In this document: piece after piece, positions 51,052 through 59,048 of the stretch
Numbering within the stretch: the first letter of the stretch is position 1
Layout of the letters: each line of letters opens with the position of its first letter
DNA from: an uncultured Lachnospiraceae bacterium
GTDB taxonomy: Bacteria; Bacillota; Clostridia; Lachnospirales; Lachnospiraceae
Length of the DNA stretch: 64,000 bases
Assembly: GCA_910588775.1 (NCBI GenBank)
Contig: CAJURH010000012.1
Coordinates: 1 to 64,000 of the forward strand
Direction: 5' to 3'
Translations under genes and position numbers: made by a program
Notes under the pieces: generated by a model
What the model saw: the letters and a program-made list of their open reading frames with translations, nothing else
What the model was told of the DNA's origin: nothing
The model's database searches: none

Positions 51052-52818
51052 TTATCCGTTTTTGGCCAGCACTTGTTCGTAGAAGCGGTCAATGGCCTGC
51101 CGATATTCGTCAAATTTCTCCAGTTCATCGTTTGCAACATCGTATTTTATGGCAATTATTTTTTCAAATATGTTATCTTCTTTCAGAACGGACATGGGCA
51201 TTCCCTGGGCAATCAGATCCTTGGATTTCTCATTTAAGTACAAAATAATTTCCATCATCTCAAACTGCTTTTTCATGGGCACACAGGTGTCTTCCGCATG
51301 AAATGCGTTCTGCTGCAGAAATCCCAGCCGGATCACGCGGGCAATTTCCAGAGTCAGCTTCTGATCGTCCGGCAGAACGTCGCTTCCGATAAGCTTAACG
51401 ATTTCCATCAGGGAAGTTTCCTGATTTAACAAAGCCACAATCTGGGTGCGGTCCGCCAGGAATCGGGGTGAAACATTCTCTCTGAACCATGGCGCCAGGT
51501 CTTCCGTGTACTCGCTGTAACTGTTGTTCCAGTTGATAGCCGGAAAGTGCCGGGCATAAGCCAACGCTTTATCCAATCCCCAGAAACAGCGGACAAACCG
51601 TTTGGTGTTCTGGGTAACCGGTTCCGAGAAGTCTCCGCCCTGAGGAGAAACCGCCCCGATAATGGACACGCTGCCCTCTGTGCCGTTAAGATTCTGCACC
51701 TGGCCGGCCCGCTCGTAAAAGGCGGACAGCTTCGAGGCCAGATAAGCGGGAAACCCTTCTTCCGCAGGCATCTCTTCCAGCCTTCCGGACAGCTCCCGCA
51801 AAGCTTCCGCCCAACGGGACGTTGAATCGGCCATAATCGCCACGTCGTAGCCCATATCCCTGTAATACTCCGCCAGGGTAATCCCTGTGTAAATAGAAGC
51901 CTCACGGGCCGCCACAGGCATATTGGAAGTGTTGGCAATCAGCGTGGTCCTCTCCATCATCAGATTTCCCGATTTAGGGTCCACCAACTTACTGAAATCC
52001 TCCAGCACCTCGGTCATCTCGTTTCCACGCTCTCCGCATCCGATATAGATGACAATATCCGCATCGGACCATTTGGCCACCTGGTGCTGGGTCATAGTCT
52101 TTCCCGTTCCGAAACCACCGGGAATGGCAGCCGTGCCTCCCTTGGCAATGGGAAACAGTGTATCCAGAATCCGCTGTCCCGTAACCAGAGGCACATGGGC
52201 CGGATAACGATTGGCCGTGGGCCGCGGAATCCGAATGGGCCATTTCTGAGCCAGCTTTATCTCATGCAGGCCGCCCTCATCATCCTCCAAGGTCAGTATC
52301 CGTTCATTAACGGTGTACGCGCCATCGGGAACCAGATCTTTCACCGTGCCTGAAAGGCCCGGCGGTATCATGGATTTATGCATGATGGATTTGGTTTCGG
52401 GCACGTGAGCGAATATAGACCCTGGATGAAGGTAATCCCCCTCGGAAACCGTCAAAGTCACATCCCATTTCTTCTCAGCATCCAGAGAATCCACGTTCAC
52501 GCCCCTAGAAATGTATTTTCCGGATTCCTTCGCGATCTCCTCCAGAGGCCGCTGAATGCCGTCAAAAATATTATGAATAATCCCTGGTCCCAGCATAACA
52601 GACACCGCGTCTCCGGTGGCAGTCACCTGATCCCCCGGTTTTAGCCCGGTAGTCTCCTCATAAACCTGGATGGTGGTGCGTCCTTTGGTCAAACCGATTA
52701 CCTCGCCCACCAGTCTTTCCTTTCCCACATATACCATCTCTGACATCTTAAAGTCTGTCTTACCTTTCAGGTAGATAACCGGGCCGTTTATACCGTAAAT
52801 GGTTTCTGTTCTACTCAT
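51052..52818 (-). CDS. atpA: V/A-type ATPase catalytic subunit A, operon 2
   Basis: A 588-residue catalytic subunit. P-loop GGFGTGKT, catalytic GCGERGNEMTEVL, ADSTSRWAEALRELSGRLEEMP. N-terminal barrel TIYGINGPVIYLKG and bulge domain (DGAYTVNERILTLEDDEGG) are present. The P-loop differs from GPFGSGKT of operon 1. The start ATG lies inside the end of the subunit E gene (8-nt overlap). Confidence 0.96.
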   Translation of the reverse strand: MSRTETIYGINGPVIYLKGKTDFKMSEMVYVGKERLVGEVIGLTKGRTTIQVYEETTGLKPGDQVTATGDAVSVMLGPGIIHNIFDGIQRPLEEIAKESGKYISRGVNVDSLDAEKKWDVTLTVSEGDYLHPGSIFAHVPETKSIMHKSMIPPGLSGTVKDLVPDGAYTVNERILTLEDDEGGLHEIKLAQKWPIRIPRPTANRYPAHVPLVTGQRILDTLFPIAKGGTAAIPGGFGTGKTMTQHQVAKWSDADIVIYIGCGERGNEMTEVLEDFSKLVDPKSGNLMMERTTLIANTSNMPVAAREASIYTGITLAEYYRDMGYDVAIMADSTSRWAEALRELSGRLEEMPAEEGFPAYLASKLSAFYERAGQVQNLNGTEGSVSIIGAVSPQGGDFSEPVTQNTKRFVRCFWGLDKALAYARHFPAINWNNSYSEYTEDLAPWFRENVSPRFLADRTQIVALLNQETSLMEIVKLIGSDVLPDDQKLTLEIARVIRLGFLQQNAFHAEDTCVPMKKQFEMMEIILYLNEKSKDLIAQGMPMSVLKEDNIFEKIIAIKYDVANDELEKFDEYRQAIDRFYEQVLAKNG

Positions 52819-53398
52819 ATGTCAGACCTCCGTCAAAGGTAAAATTCGCTTTTTCATTGTTAAATGCCTCCAAAAAAGAGCTGTCAATGAGAATGTTTTT
52901 TTCCGGAATCTTTGCCTGCACGCCCCCAAGAAATGAATGTTCTGCAATCTGCAGATCCACGCCAAATTCCTTGGACATAGGCGAAACCTTCGCAGCGTCC
53001 TCCGGCGACAGATAAACCGTCACCGAATCCTGCTGGGCAAACTCCAAAGCCTCCTGGATCTTGCGCCTCAGATAATCTTCGTAACTTTTTGTTTTCTTAA
53101 ATTCCTCCAGAAGCGTCATTACTTCCTGAAAAAGTTTCTCTTTATACCGATCCTGGCATTTCTTCCCTTCCCGCTTAATATCCAGAAGTTGAGAAGATAA
53201 AGTCTTATTAATCTCACGGGACGCCTGGTCCGTTTCCGCCTTTAAGGCAATGGCAATTTCCCGGTCTTTGGCCTTTTTATGTTCTTCCAGCAGGTTCTTC
53301 AGCTCTTTTTCATGTTCATCCAAAAGCCGCCCTGCATTGTCCCGGGCCTCTTTTATGGCCGCATCATAGAAATGCTGTAATTTTTCTTCTGTCGTCAT
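52811..53398 (-). CDS. atpE: V/A-type ATPase subunit E (peripheral stalk), operon 2
   Basis: A 195-residue subunit with an N-terminal coiled coil rich in Glu/Lys/Ala (LLDEHEKELKNLLEEHKKAKD) and a C-terminal globular domain (VTVYLSPEDAAKVSP, FLGGVQAKIPEKNILIDSS). It overlaps the A gene by 8 nt. Assignment rests on layout plus the conserved C-terminal pattern. Confidence 0.87.
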   Translation of the reverse strand: MTTEEKLQHFYDAAIKEARDNAGRLLDEHEKELKNLLEEHKKAKDREIAIALKAETDQASREINKTLSSQLLDIKREGKKCQDRYKEKLFQEVMTLLEEFKKTKSYEDYLRRKIQEALEFAQQDSVTVYLSPEDAAKVSPMSKEFGVDLQIAEHSFLGGVQAKIPEKNILIDSSFLEAFNNEKANFTFDGGLTYE

Positions 53399-53416
53399 GT
53401 TATCACCTGCCCGTTC

Positions 53417-53725
53417 TTATAATTTCAGGCCAATGGCCTCGTCCACATAAGAAGTGATGAAGTCCGGTTTGCGGCCTGTTCCATGCCTGTCTGGAATCTC
53501 AATGATTAATGGAGTCTTGTGATTTAACTTCACATTGTCAATCATCTCCGGGAATTCCCTGCCAAAGCCTTCGGTAAGCAGAAGAATCCCTATACTTTTG
53601 TCAGAAATGGCGCTCTTAAGAGCTTCTTTTAACTCTTCCCTTCCGTGCACCAACACACCCTCCACGCCGGCCAGCCGCATTCCCGTCAGGGTATCCAAAT
53701 TGTCGCTGATCAGATAGATTTTCAT
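53417..53725 (-). CDS. atpF: V/A-type ATPase subunit F, operon 2
   Basis: A 102-residue small stalk subunit: MKIYLISDNLDTLTGMRLAGVEG, SIGILLLTEGFGREFPEMID, KTPLIIEIPDRHGTG. Compared with operon 1 it sits between K and E rather than between C and A. Confidence 0.92.
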   Translation of the reverse strand: MKIYLISDNLDTLTGMRLAGVEGVLVHGREELKEALKSAISDKSIGILLLTEGFGREFPEMIDNVKLNHKTPLIIEIPDRHGTGRKPDFITSYVDEAIGLKL

Positions 53726-53729
53726 ACGC

Positions 53730-54164
53730 TTATCCCAATCTTCCCAGAATCATGAAAGATATAATCAGACCATACAGCGCGATACCTTCTGCAAGCCCCA
53801 CGAAAATCAAAGATTTACCCAGCACAGACTGGTCTTCGCTAATAGCGCCTAATGCCGCGCTTGCCGCGCTCGCCACCGCGATACCGCCGCCGATGCAGGA
53901 CAATCCAGTTACCAGAGCCGCCGCAAGGTATCCCATGCCAGTGGCCAGTCCAGCTGCGGAATCCGATGCCGCAAACACGTTCGGCGCACAGACAAACATA
54001 GCCACAACGGCGATTAAGAACGTTCCGAAAAAGAAAAAAGCATTACAGCCAATCGCCGTTTTATAACGTCCCCGGCTTCGTTCGCCGATTAGAAACGCCC
54101 CGAAAGGAACCAGGATACTGAGCGCCAAAGCGGCTACCAATGTAATTTGTGCGATAATTGTCAT
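53730..54164 (-). CDS. atpK: V/A-type ATPase proteolipid subunit K, operon 2 (unusual c-subunit)
   Basis: A 144-residue protein with four predicted helices. The first pair (about 9-60) lacks c-subunit motifs and includes a basic loop (GERSRGRYKTAIG). The second pair is a c-type hairpin: LSCIGGGIAVASAASAALGAI and FVGLAEGIALYGLI with Glu126 as the ion-binding carboxylate. The polar Na+ ligands seen in the operon 1 protein (Thr-Gln in helix 2 and Gln in helix 3) have no counterpart, so H+ coupling is more likely (inference). Confidence 0.9.
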   Translation of the reverse strand: MTIIAQITLVAALALSILVPFGAFLIGERSRGRYKTAIGCNAFFFFGTFLIAVVAMFVCAPNVFAASDSAAGLATGMGYLAAALVTGLSCIGGGIAVASAASAALGAISEDQSVLGKSLIFVGLAEGIALYGLIISFMILGRLG

Positions 54165-54218
54165 AATATGACCCTCCTCTTAACTTGAGCCTTATCATTC
54201 ATAAACTGCACGGCTCTT

Positions 54219-56159
54219 TTATTTTTTTGTTTTAACGGTTTTATATGCAAAAGGCGTAAAAGCCCGCCCTGTGCCTTTGTAAAAACGGCTGAATATTTCA
54301 TAATATTCCAGACGCAGCACCTGAATGCCCACAACCAGGCCCTCCAGGCCAATCACAAAAAGATTTCCCAACACCATGACCACCGGATTGGGCGACCCCT
54401 GCTCCGCTCCAGCCAACATCAGCACCACTTCCATCATAGCCGCATGGCTGACGGCGAAAGCGCCGATACGGACAAAGGACAGCGTATTGGAGAAGTAGCT
54501 GAGAAGCACTTCAAACAGCTCAAAGAAACCCTGTACAAAAAACATCCCTTTTTCCTTGGGGAAAACATCCCCTTTCTTTTCTGCCAACCCGGTCAACGGC
54601 TCCTTCAGGAAAATCACCAACAAAGGCAGCAAAAACATTATTAGTAACACAACGCCTCCTGGCAGCGCATGTCCGCCCATAAACAAGACGATGACCACGG
54701 CAGCCGCTCCATAAAATACAAGACCCGCCAAGGCATTGGCGTCAAACCAGATATTTTCCGCATCCCGGTCTCTGCAGCCATTCATAATGTGAAAAACCAT
54801 GCAGGCCAGAATAATAAACATGCCAAATGCAATGGATATGATAAATACTGTATTTAATTTTCCCACAAAGGGGACCGTAATCATATGATTCATGGGCCGC
54901 AGCCACAAAGCCGGTATCAAATCCTCAAATCCAAACAAGCTCCCGAACATAAATCCGAAGAAAGTGGAGAAAATCCCCGCGGTCCCGATAATCCCCGCCA
55001 AATCCATTTTCTTAAAATGATACAGGAGAAAGCCGCCGATTAACAGGCAAAGCCCCTGCCCCACATCTCCGAACATAGCTCCGAAAATAAAGGCATACGT
55101 AATCGCCACAAACCAGGTGGGGTCCATCTCATTATACGAGGGAAGCCCATACATTTTCACATACATTTCAAATGGCTTAAAAAACTTCGGATTGGACAGC
55201 TTAGTAGGCGGCTGCTGGATTAGGTCGTGATCCTGATCCTCTATGATGCAGAATAACTTCTCATCCCCCGCCACATCCCTGGCAAAAGCCTTAGCATCAG
55301 CTTCCGACATCCATCCGCAGAGGATATAGAAGACATCCGCCTCTCCCCGGGTGCATGCCGCAAGCTTGCGAATATCAAACTGCTGGGAAAGCATATCCAG
55401 CCTCCTTTTTGCCCCAACAATATCCGACTGGCTCTCTTTAAGCGTTTTTGCCCTCTGCCGCTGGTTTTCCGCAATTTTCTCCTCCACCGTTTCTTGATGT
55501 TTTAAGAGAAGCTGATACGCGTCTTCCGCCGTGCCGCCATACTCATCTGGAATCCATATGCGTTCAAAATGCATGGATGAATAAATCACATCCGCTTTGT
55601 TCATTTTTTCCTTTGGGAAGAAATAAACGCCCCACACATATTGGTCGTCCGCATAACACTGCAAGAACATGGTATCTTCATCGTCATAAATATATTTTTC
55701 AAACTTTTCATAATAATGCTTCTCAATCCGTCCAAAGTGAAGCTTGATAAACCGGAATTTCACCAGAGCGGTCAGATCATAATCCAGATTCCGAAACGGC
55801 ATAATAATCCGCATGTGCTCCAGAACATGACTATTCTCTTCCTCCAACTCTGCCCGGTCATGGTCCAGCTTTGATATTTTATCATCCACTTGCCTGACCA
55901 GATCCAGAGCGTCCTTAAGGGACAGATTTTTCTCCGGAATCTTATCGGGACTGTCCAGCATGTCATAATAACTTTCGGCCAAATGCAAAGATTCCTTATA
56001 GGGATTAATCTCAAAATAAGGAGTTAATGACCGGGCTTCGGTCAATTCCGTCAAAGCATTTTCCAGATGTATTTCATATTTGGAAAGGTATTTCTCCGTT
56101 ACCCGGTCAATATCTGCTTTCGGCCCGGTAATGCTTAAAAATTTCATTTTTACAATCAC
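54219..56159 (-). CDS. atpI: V/A-type ATPase subunit I (membrane stator), operon 2
   Basis: A 646-residue protein with coiled-coil N-terminal half (to about 330) and about eight C-terminal membrane helices. TLSFVRIGAFAVSHAAM contains the conserved Arg facing the ring, in the wording typical of archaeal-type enzymes; operon 1 has SYSRLLALGLATG instead. The start is GTG at 56159 with GGAGG 7 nt upstream. The soluble half diverges strongly from the operon 1 copy. Confidence 0.93.
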   Translation of the reverse strand: MIVKMKFLSITGPKADIDRVTEKYLSKYEIHLENALTELTEARSLTPYFEINPYKESLHLAESYYDMLDSPDKIPEKNLSLKDALDLVRQVDDKISKLDHDRAELEEENSHVLEHMRIIMPFRNLDYDLTALVKFRFIKLHFGRIEKHYYEKFEKYIYDDEDTMFLQCYADDQYVWGVYFFPKEKMNKADVIYSSMHFERIWIPDEYGGTAEDAYQLLLKHQETVEEKIAENQRQRAKTLKESQSDIVGAKRRLDMLSQQFDIRKLAACTRGEADVFYILCGWMSEADAKAFARDVAGDEKLFCIIEDQDHDLIQQPPTKLSNPKFFKPFEMYVKMYGLPSYNEMDPTWFVAITYAFIFGAMFGDVGQGLCLLIGGFLLYHFKKMDLAGIIGTAGIFSTFFGFMFGSLFGFEDLIPALWLRPMNHMITVPFVGKLNTVFIISIAFGMFIILACMVFHIMNGCRDRDAENIWFDANALAGLVFYGAAAVVIVLFMGGHALPGGVVLLIMFLLPLLVIFLKEPLTGLAEKKGDVFPKEKGMFFVQGFFELFEVLLSYFSNTLSFVRIGAFAVSHAAMMEVVLMLAGAEQGSPNPVVMVLGNLFVIGLEGLVVGIQVLRLEYYEIFSRFYKGTGRAFTPFAYKTVKTKK

Positions 56160-56177
56160 AGCGCTACCTCCGGGTTG

Positions 56178-57236
56178 TTAGTTATTTCGAATGTAACGTA
56201 TGGTTTCCTCTGGATCTACACCGTAACGTATACATTCTATGGCAGTCGTAAGGCGATCCACCTCATGTTCCTTATGATACATGAACGAATAGAGAGAAAT
56301 CACCGAATACGGCGTCTTCCTAGCCTCTTTTTCCAAAGTTGTGCGCAACAGATAATTATAAAATTCATCCAATGTGGAAGTGGATATCTGTGGAAACTTC
56401 CGCCCATAATACGTTTTATCCAAAAGCGAATAAAACTCCTCCATATTGGACGCACTGGTCAACGCACGCAAATCTTCCTGCTTTAATTTATATTCCACAG
56501 GAATCAGCAGGGAAAAAATCCGTGTGGGGTCCATGCTGTAATACTGCTTCGCCCTCTGAATCCACTGCAAATTAATTACATCAAATTTCCGCCCGTATGC
56601 TTTTGTCAAATTTTCCAGATCCACGCCTTTAAAAAGCTGATCTTTCAATTTCCAGATTTGTCCAAAATAATACAGATCCAAAACCATTCCGTAATCAAAG
56701 GCCAGCGCCTTCTCCCTGCCTGCCACGCGGGAGAGAGGGGCGAAATATTCCGAAGGCTCCATTGTCTGAATCAGCTCATCGATTGTACTACAGGTAACCA
56801 TCCGGTCAATATCCAGCTTGGAGTGGCGGTGAAAAAACTCCGCATACACAGATAAATCTGTATACATGGCAGTGCTGCCATCCAAATTCCGGTGGTCAAA
56901 GATATAGCGAATGCATTCCTTGATAAAGAAAATCTCATATCTCTTAAAATACAACGCCATGAACCTGCGCTGTTTCGGATTGCAGAAATGATACAGTTTC
57001 GTGTAATCCTGAAACACCGATTTCTTCAACAGTTTTTCCACCTCACCCCGGTGAAGCCGCTCTTCGTCAAAGGAGTCCCATCGCCCTTCATATTCTCTTG
57101 TCTTTTTTAGATAAGACACCACTTCCGATACACTGGATAACTGCGCAATCTCCCGAAACTGCTCCTCATTGACCAGCTTCGCCATCATGGCCCTGATTTT
57201 CGTGGACAGTCCGCTATAAGACAGTACAGCGCCCAT
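56178..57236 (-). CDS. atpC: V/A-type ATPase subunit C, operon 2
   Basis: A 352-residue helical subunit bridging stalk and ring. It begins AVLSYSGLSTKIRAMMAKLV and contains repeated helical units with DLYYFGQIWK and MYHKEHEVDRLTTAIECIRYGVDPE near the end, the usual VatC C-terminus. It is the second gene of operon 2, upstream of subunit I, unlike operon 1 where it follows E. Confidence 0.88.
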   Translation of the reverse strand: MGAVLSYSGLSTKIRAMMAKLVNEEQFREIAQLSSVSEVVSYLKKTREYEGRWDSFDEERLHRGEVEKLLKKSVFQDYTKLYHFCNPKQRRFMALYFKRYEIFFIKECIRYIFDHRNLDGSTAMYTDLSVYAEFFHRHSKLDIDRMVTCSTIDELIQTMEPSEYFAPLSRVAGREKALAFDYGMVLDLYYFGQIWKLKDQLFKGVDLENLTKAYGRKFDVINLQWIQRAKQYYSMDPTRIFSLLIPVEYKLKQEDLRALTSASNMEEFYSLLDKTYYGRKFPQISTSTLDEFYNYLLRTTLEKEARKTPYSVISLYSFMYHKEHEVDRLTTAIECIRYGVDPEETIRYIRNN

Positions 57237-57251
57237 TTCTTATCACTTCCT

Positions 57252-57563
57252 TTATGCCTGTATAATTTTCTCATATATTTGCCTGGCTAGCCGCTGATGC
57301 TGCTCCTCATAGTAATCTTCCATCTGCGCAAACCCCTCCTGGGTCCGCTCCTTAAGCTCGGCAAGCTGGGTCTTTTGATTGTGCTCCAACTGAACGCGGA
57401 TTTGCCTAATCTTCTCCTCCGCCTGGGCCTGCGCCTGCCTGTCATATTCCCGGCACTGCTCCTGGTATTGCTGGGAAAGCTCCTTCTTCTTATTCTGGGC
57501 TTCCTCCATAATCTGGCCGGCCATATTTTCAATTTCTGATAACTTACTAATGATTTGTTCCAT
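57252..57563 (-). CDS. V/A-type ATPase peripheral-stalk coiled-coil subunit (G/H), operon 2
   Basis: A 103-residue, wholly helical Gln/Glu/Lys-rich protein (ENMAGQIMEEAQNKKKELSQ) that starts operon 2. I chose ATG 57563 (MEQIISKLSEIE); AGGAGG lies 14 nt upstream, which is longer than usual, and an out-of-frame ATG sits between. The coiled coil and position suggest the partner of subunit E. No sequence signature beyond that. Confidence 0.75.
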   Translation of the reverse strand: MEQIISKLSEIENMAGQIMEEAQNKKKELSQQYQEQCREYDRQAQAQAEEKIRQIRVQLEHNQKTQLAELKERTQEGFAQMEDYYEEQHQRLARQIYEKIIQA

Positions 57564-57767
57564 AATTTTCCATAGGGCCTCCTGCTCATAAAATAGTAAG
57601 TATCGCTTCCTATTAAAAAAGCTATCTGTATAATAATACACCTTTTTTTTAAAAAATCTAGTAGAAATTTAATTTTTTTTATCAGCCCCGTTCCATCCCT
57701 GTCTGGAAAACACTTTATGTCAACTGTATGCCGTGACATGATATATGGGAAATTCCATCAAAAAATA

Positions 57768-57796
57768 TTGTATTTCTTATAGATTTATATTATACT
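57768..57796 (+). promoter_or_regulatory. Sigma-A promoter of trmB
   Basis: -35 TTGTAT (57768-57773) and -10 TATACT (57791-57796), 17 bp spacer, about 40 nt upstream of the ATG. I find no equally clear promoter for operon 2 on the other strand in this AT-rich gap. Confidence 0.6.
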
Positions 57797-57838
57797 AAAA
57801 TCTGCTTAAAAACTGTTCTATTCAGGAGCTAAAATACT

Positions 57839-58483
57839 ATGCGTTTGAGAAATATTCCCGAAGCAAAAAATATAGTGGAAAACAGCCCTTTTGTTGTCCA
57901 GAACCCCTGCTGCCTGCGCGGGGCATGGAACAAATTCTGGCAAAACACCCATCCCATCCATCTGGAAGTGGGCATGGGCAAAGGCATGTTTCTGATGGAG
58001 ATGAGCCAGCGCCACCCCGAAAACAACTACCTAGGGATGGAACTATACGACAGCGTGCTCCTGCGGGCCATTCAGAAAAGACAGACCATGGAAAAACCCA
58101 TGGAAAATCTCTATTTTCTATGCGCTGACGCCCGCATGCTTCCAGATATATTCGCCGAAAAAGAAATACAGAAAATATATCTGAATTTCAGCGATCCCTG
58201 GCCAAAAGCGCGCCACTCAAAAAGGAGGCTCACCTCCCGGCAGTTTCTAGAACGATACAAACAGATATTATCGCTGGATGGAACTGTGGAATTTAAAACG
58301 GACAATCTGGATTTATTCGAATTCTCTCTACAGGAAGTAAAAGAATCCGGCTGGACTCTAATTTCTCACACCTATGACTTGCACCAAGACCAGCAAATGA
58401 ATCAGAACAATGTGATGACTGAATACGAAGAGAAGTTCTCCTCCATGGGAAATCCCATCTGTAAACTGGTAGCTAGAATGTAA
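57839..58483 (+). CDS. trmB: tRNA (guanine-N7-)-methyltransferase
   Basis: A 214-residue S-adenosylmethionine-dependent enzyme that makes m7G46 in tRNA. SAM-binding LEVGMGKGMFLMEMSQRHP, ADARMLPDIF, and the TrmB motifs LNFSDPWPKARHSKRRLTS and EFKTDNLDLFEFSL are intact. AGGAGC lies 9 nt upstream of the ATG. Monocistronic as far as can be seen. Confidence 0.95.
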   Translation: MRLRNIPEAKNIVENSPFVVQNPCCLRGAWNKFWQNTHPIHLEVGMGKGMFLMEMSQRHPENNYLGMELYDSVLLRAIQKRQTMEKPMENLYFLCADARMLPDIFAEKEIQKIYLNFSDPWPKARHSKRRLTSRQFLERYKQILSLDGTVEFKTDNLDLFEFSLQEVKESGWTLISHTYDLHQDQQMNQNNVMTEYEEKFSSMGNPICKLVARM

Positions 58484-58550
58484 AAACCTGAATCAATCAT
58501 ATTTTACAAATCCCGCGCATAGACTGAAAAAAAGCATGTGGTGGGATCAT

Positions 58551-58706
58551 ATGGGAAAAAAAAGTTGCAAAAAAAGAAAATTATACTGTTTTCTTGGTCA
58601 ATGGTGTTACAAACACAGGGGAATCAACAGACACTTGATCCGGCTGAAAAAATCAATTGACGAACTGAACGAAATGCTAAAGAGATGTCCAATTAAAAAA
58701 AAATAA
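58551..58706 (+). CDS. Small basic cysteine-containing protein, 51 residues
   Basis: A 51-codon frame between trmB and tRNA-Lys. It is strongly basic, with Cys at 6, 13, 19 and 46 and an amphipathic helix (NRHLIRLKKSIDELNEMLKR). GGTGGG lies about 6 nt before the ATG at 58551; an in-frame ATG also exists at 58536. It could bind nucleic acid or metal, or be a chance frame. I recognise no family. Confidence 0.5.
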   Translation: MGKKSCKKRKLYCFLGQWCYKHRGINRHLIRLKKSIDELNEMLKRCPIKKK

Positions 58707-58724
58707 ATTTTTATAAAAAAACAC

Positions 58725-58753
58725 TTGATTTTTTATGAATAATCAAATATAAT
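58725..58753 (+). promoter_or_regulatory. Sigma-A promoter of tRNA-Lys
   Basis: -35 TTGATT (58725-58730) and -10 TATAAT (58748-58753), 17 bp spacer, starting about 25 nt before the tRNA. Confidence 0.75.
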
Positions 58754-58784
58754 ATGTCTTGCATTCGACAAAATGATATTGCAA

Positions 58785-58857
58785 GCGCGATTAGCTCAGC
58801 TGGCAGAGCACCTGACTCTTAATCAGGGTGTCCAGGGTTCGAACCCCTGATCGCGCA
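58785..58857 (+). tRNA. tRNA-Lys (anticodon CUU)
   Basis: Complete cloverleaf. Acceptor arms GCGCGAT and ATCGCGC pair fully; the D arm is GCTC/GAGC, the anticodon stem CCTGA/TCAGG with loop CTCTTAA (anticodon CTT), and the T arm CAGGG with TTCGAAC loop. Discriminator A at 58857. CCA is not encoded. It stands alone. Confidence 0.97.
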
Positions 58858-58860
58858 TTG

Positions 58861-58907
58861 AAAAGCACTGTTTTTGGCGGGTTGAGGACGCTGGGGACGG
58901 TGTTTTT
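58861..58907 (+). terminator. Possible terminator after tRNA-Lys
   Basis: AAAAGCACTG (58861-58870) can pair with CGGTGTTTTT (58898-58907), ending in a T-run; the interior is large and GC-rich. Tentative. Confidence 0.35.
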
Positions 58908-58944
58908 GCATGTAAAAATATTTATAATGCATAGCCAGCATCAT

Positions 58945-58980
58945 ATAAAAGGAACAACCACTTTGAAACATGGTTGTTCC
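58945..58980 (-). terminator. Terminator of the TetR-ABC-MFS operon
   Basis: Perfect 10-bp arms GGAACAACCA (58951-58960) and TGGTTGTTCC (58971-58980) with a 10-nt loop, followed on the minus strand by TTTTAT. It ends the transcript of the MFS gene. Confidence 0.75.
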
Positions 58981-59048
58981 GCTCCAACATATATCACGTC
59001 CTTTATTATTAATATCTGATTTTACGCATCCCCCTTCCCCATGGAGAT

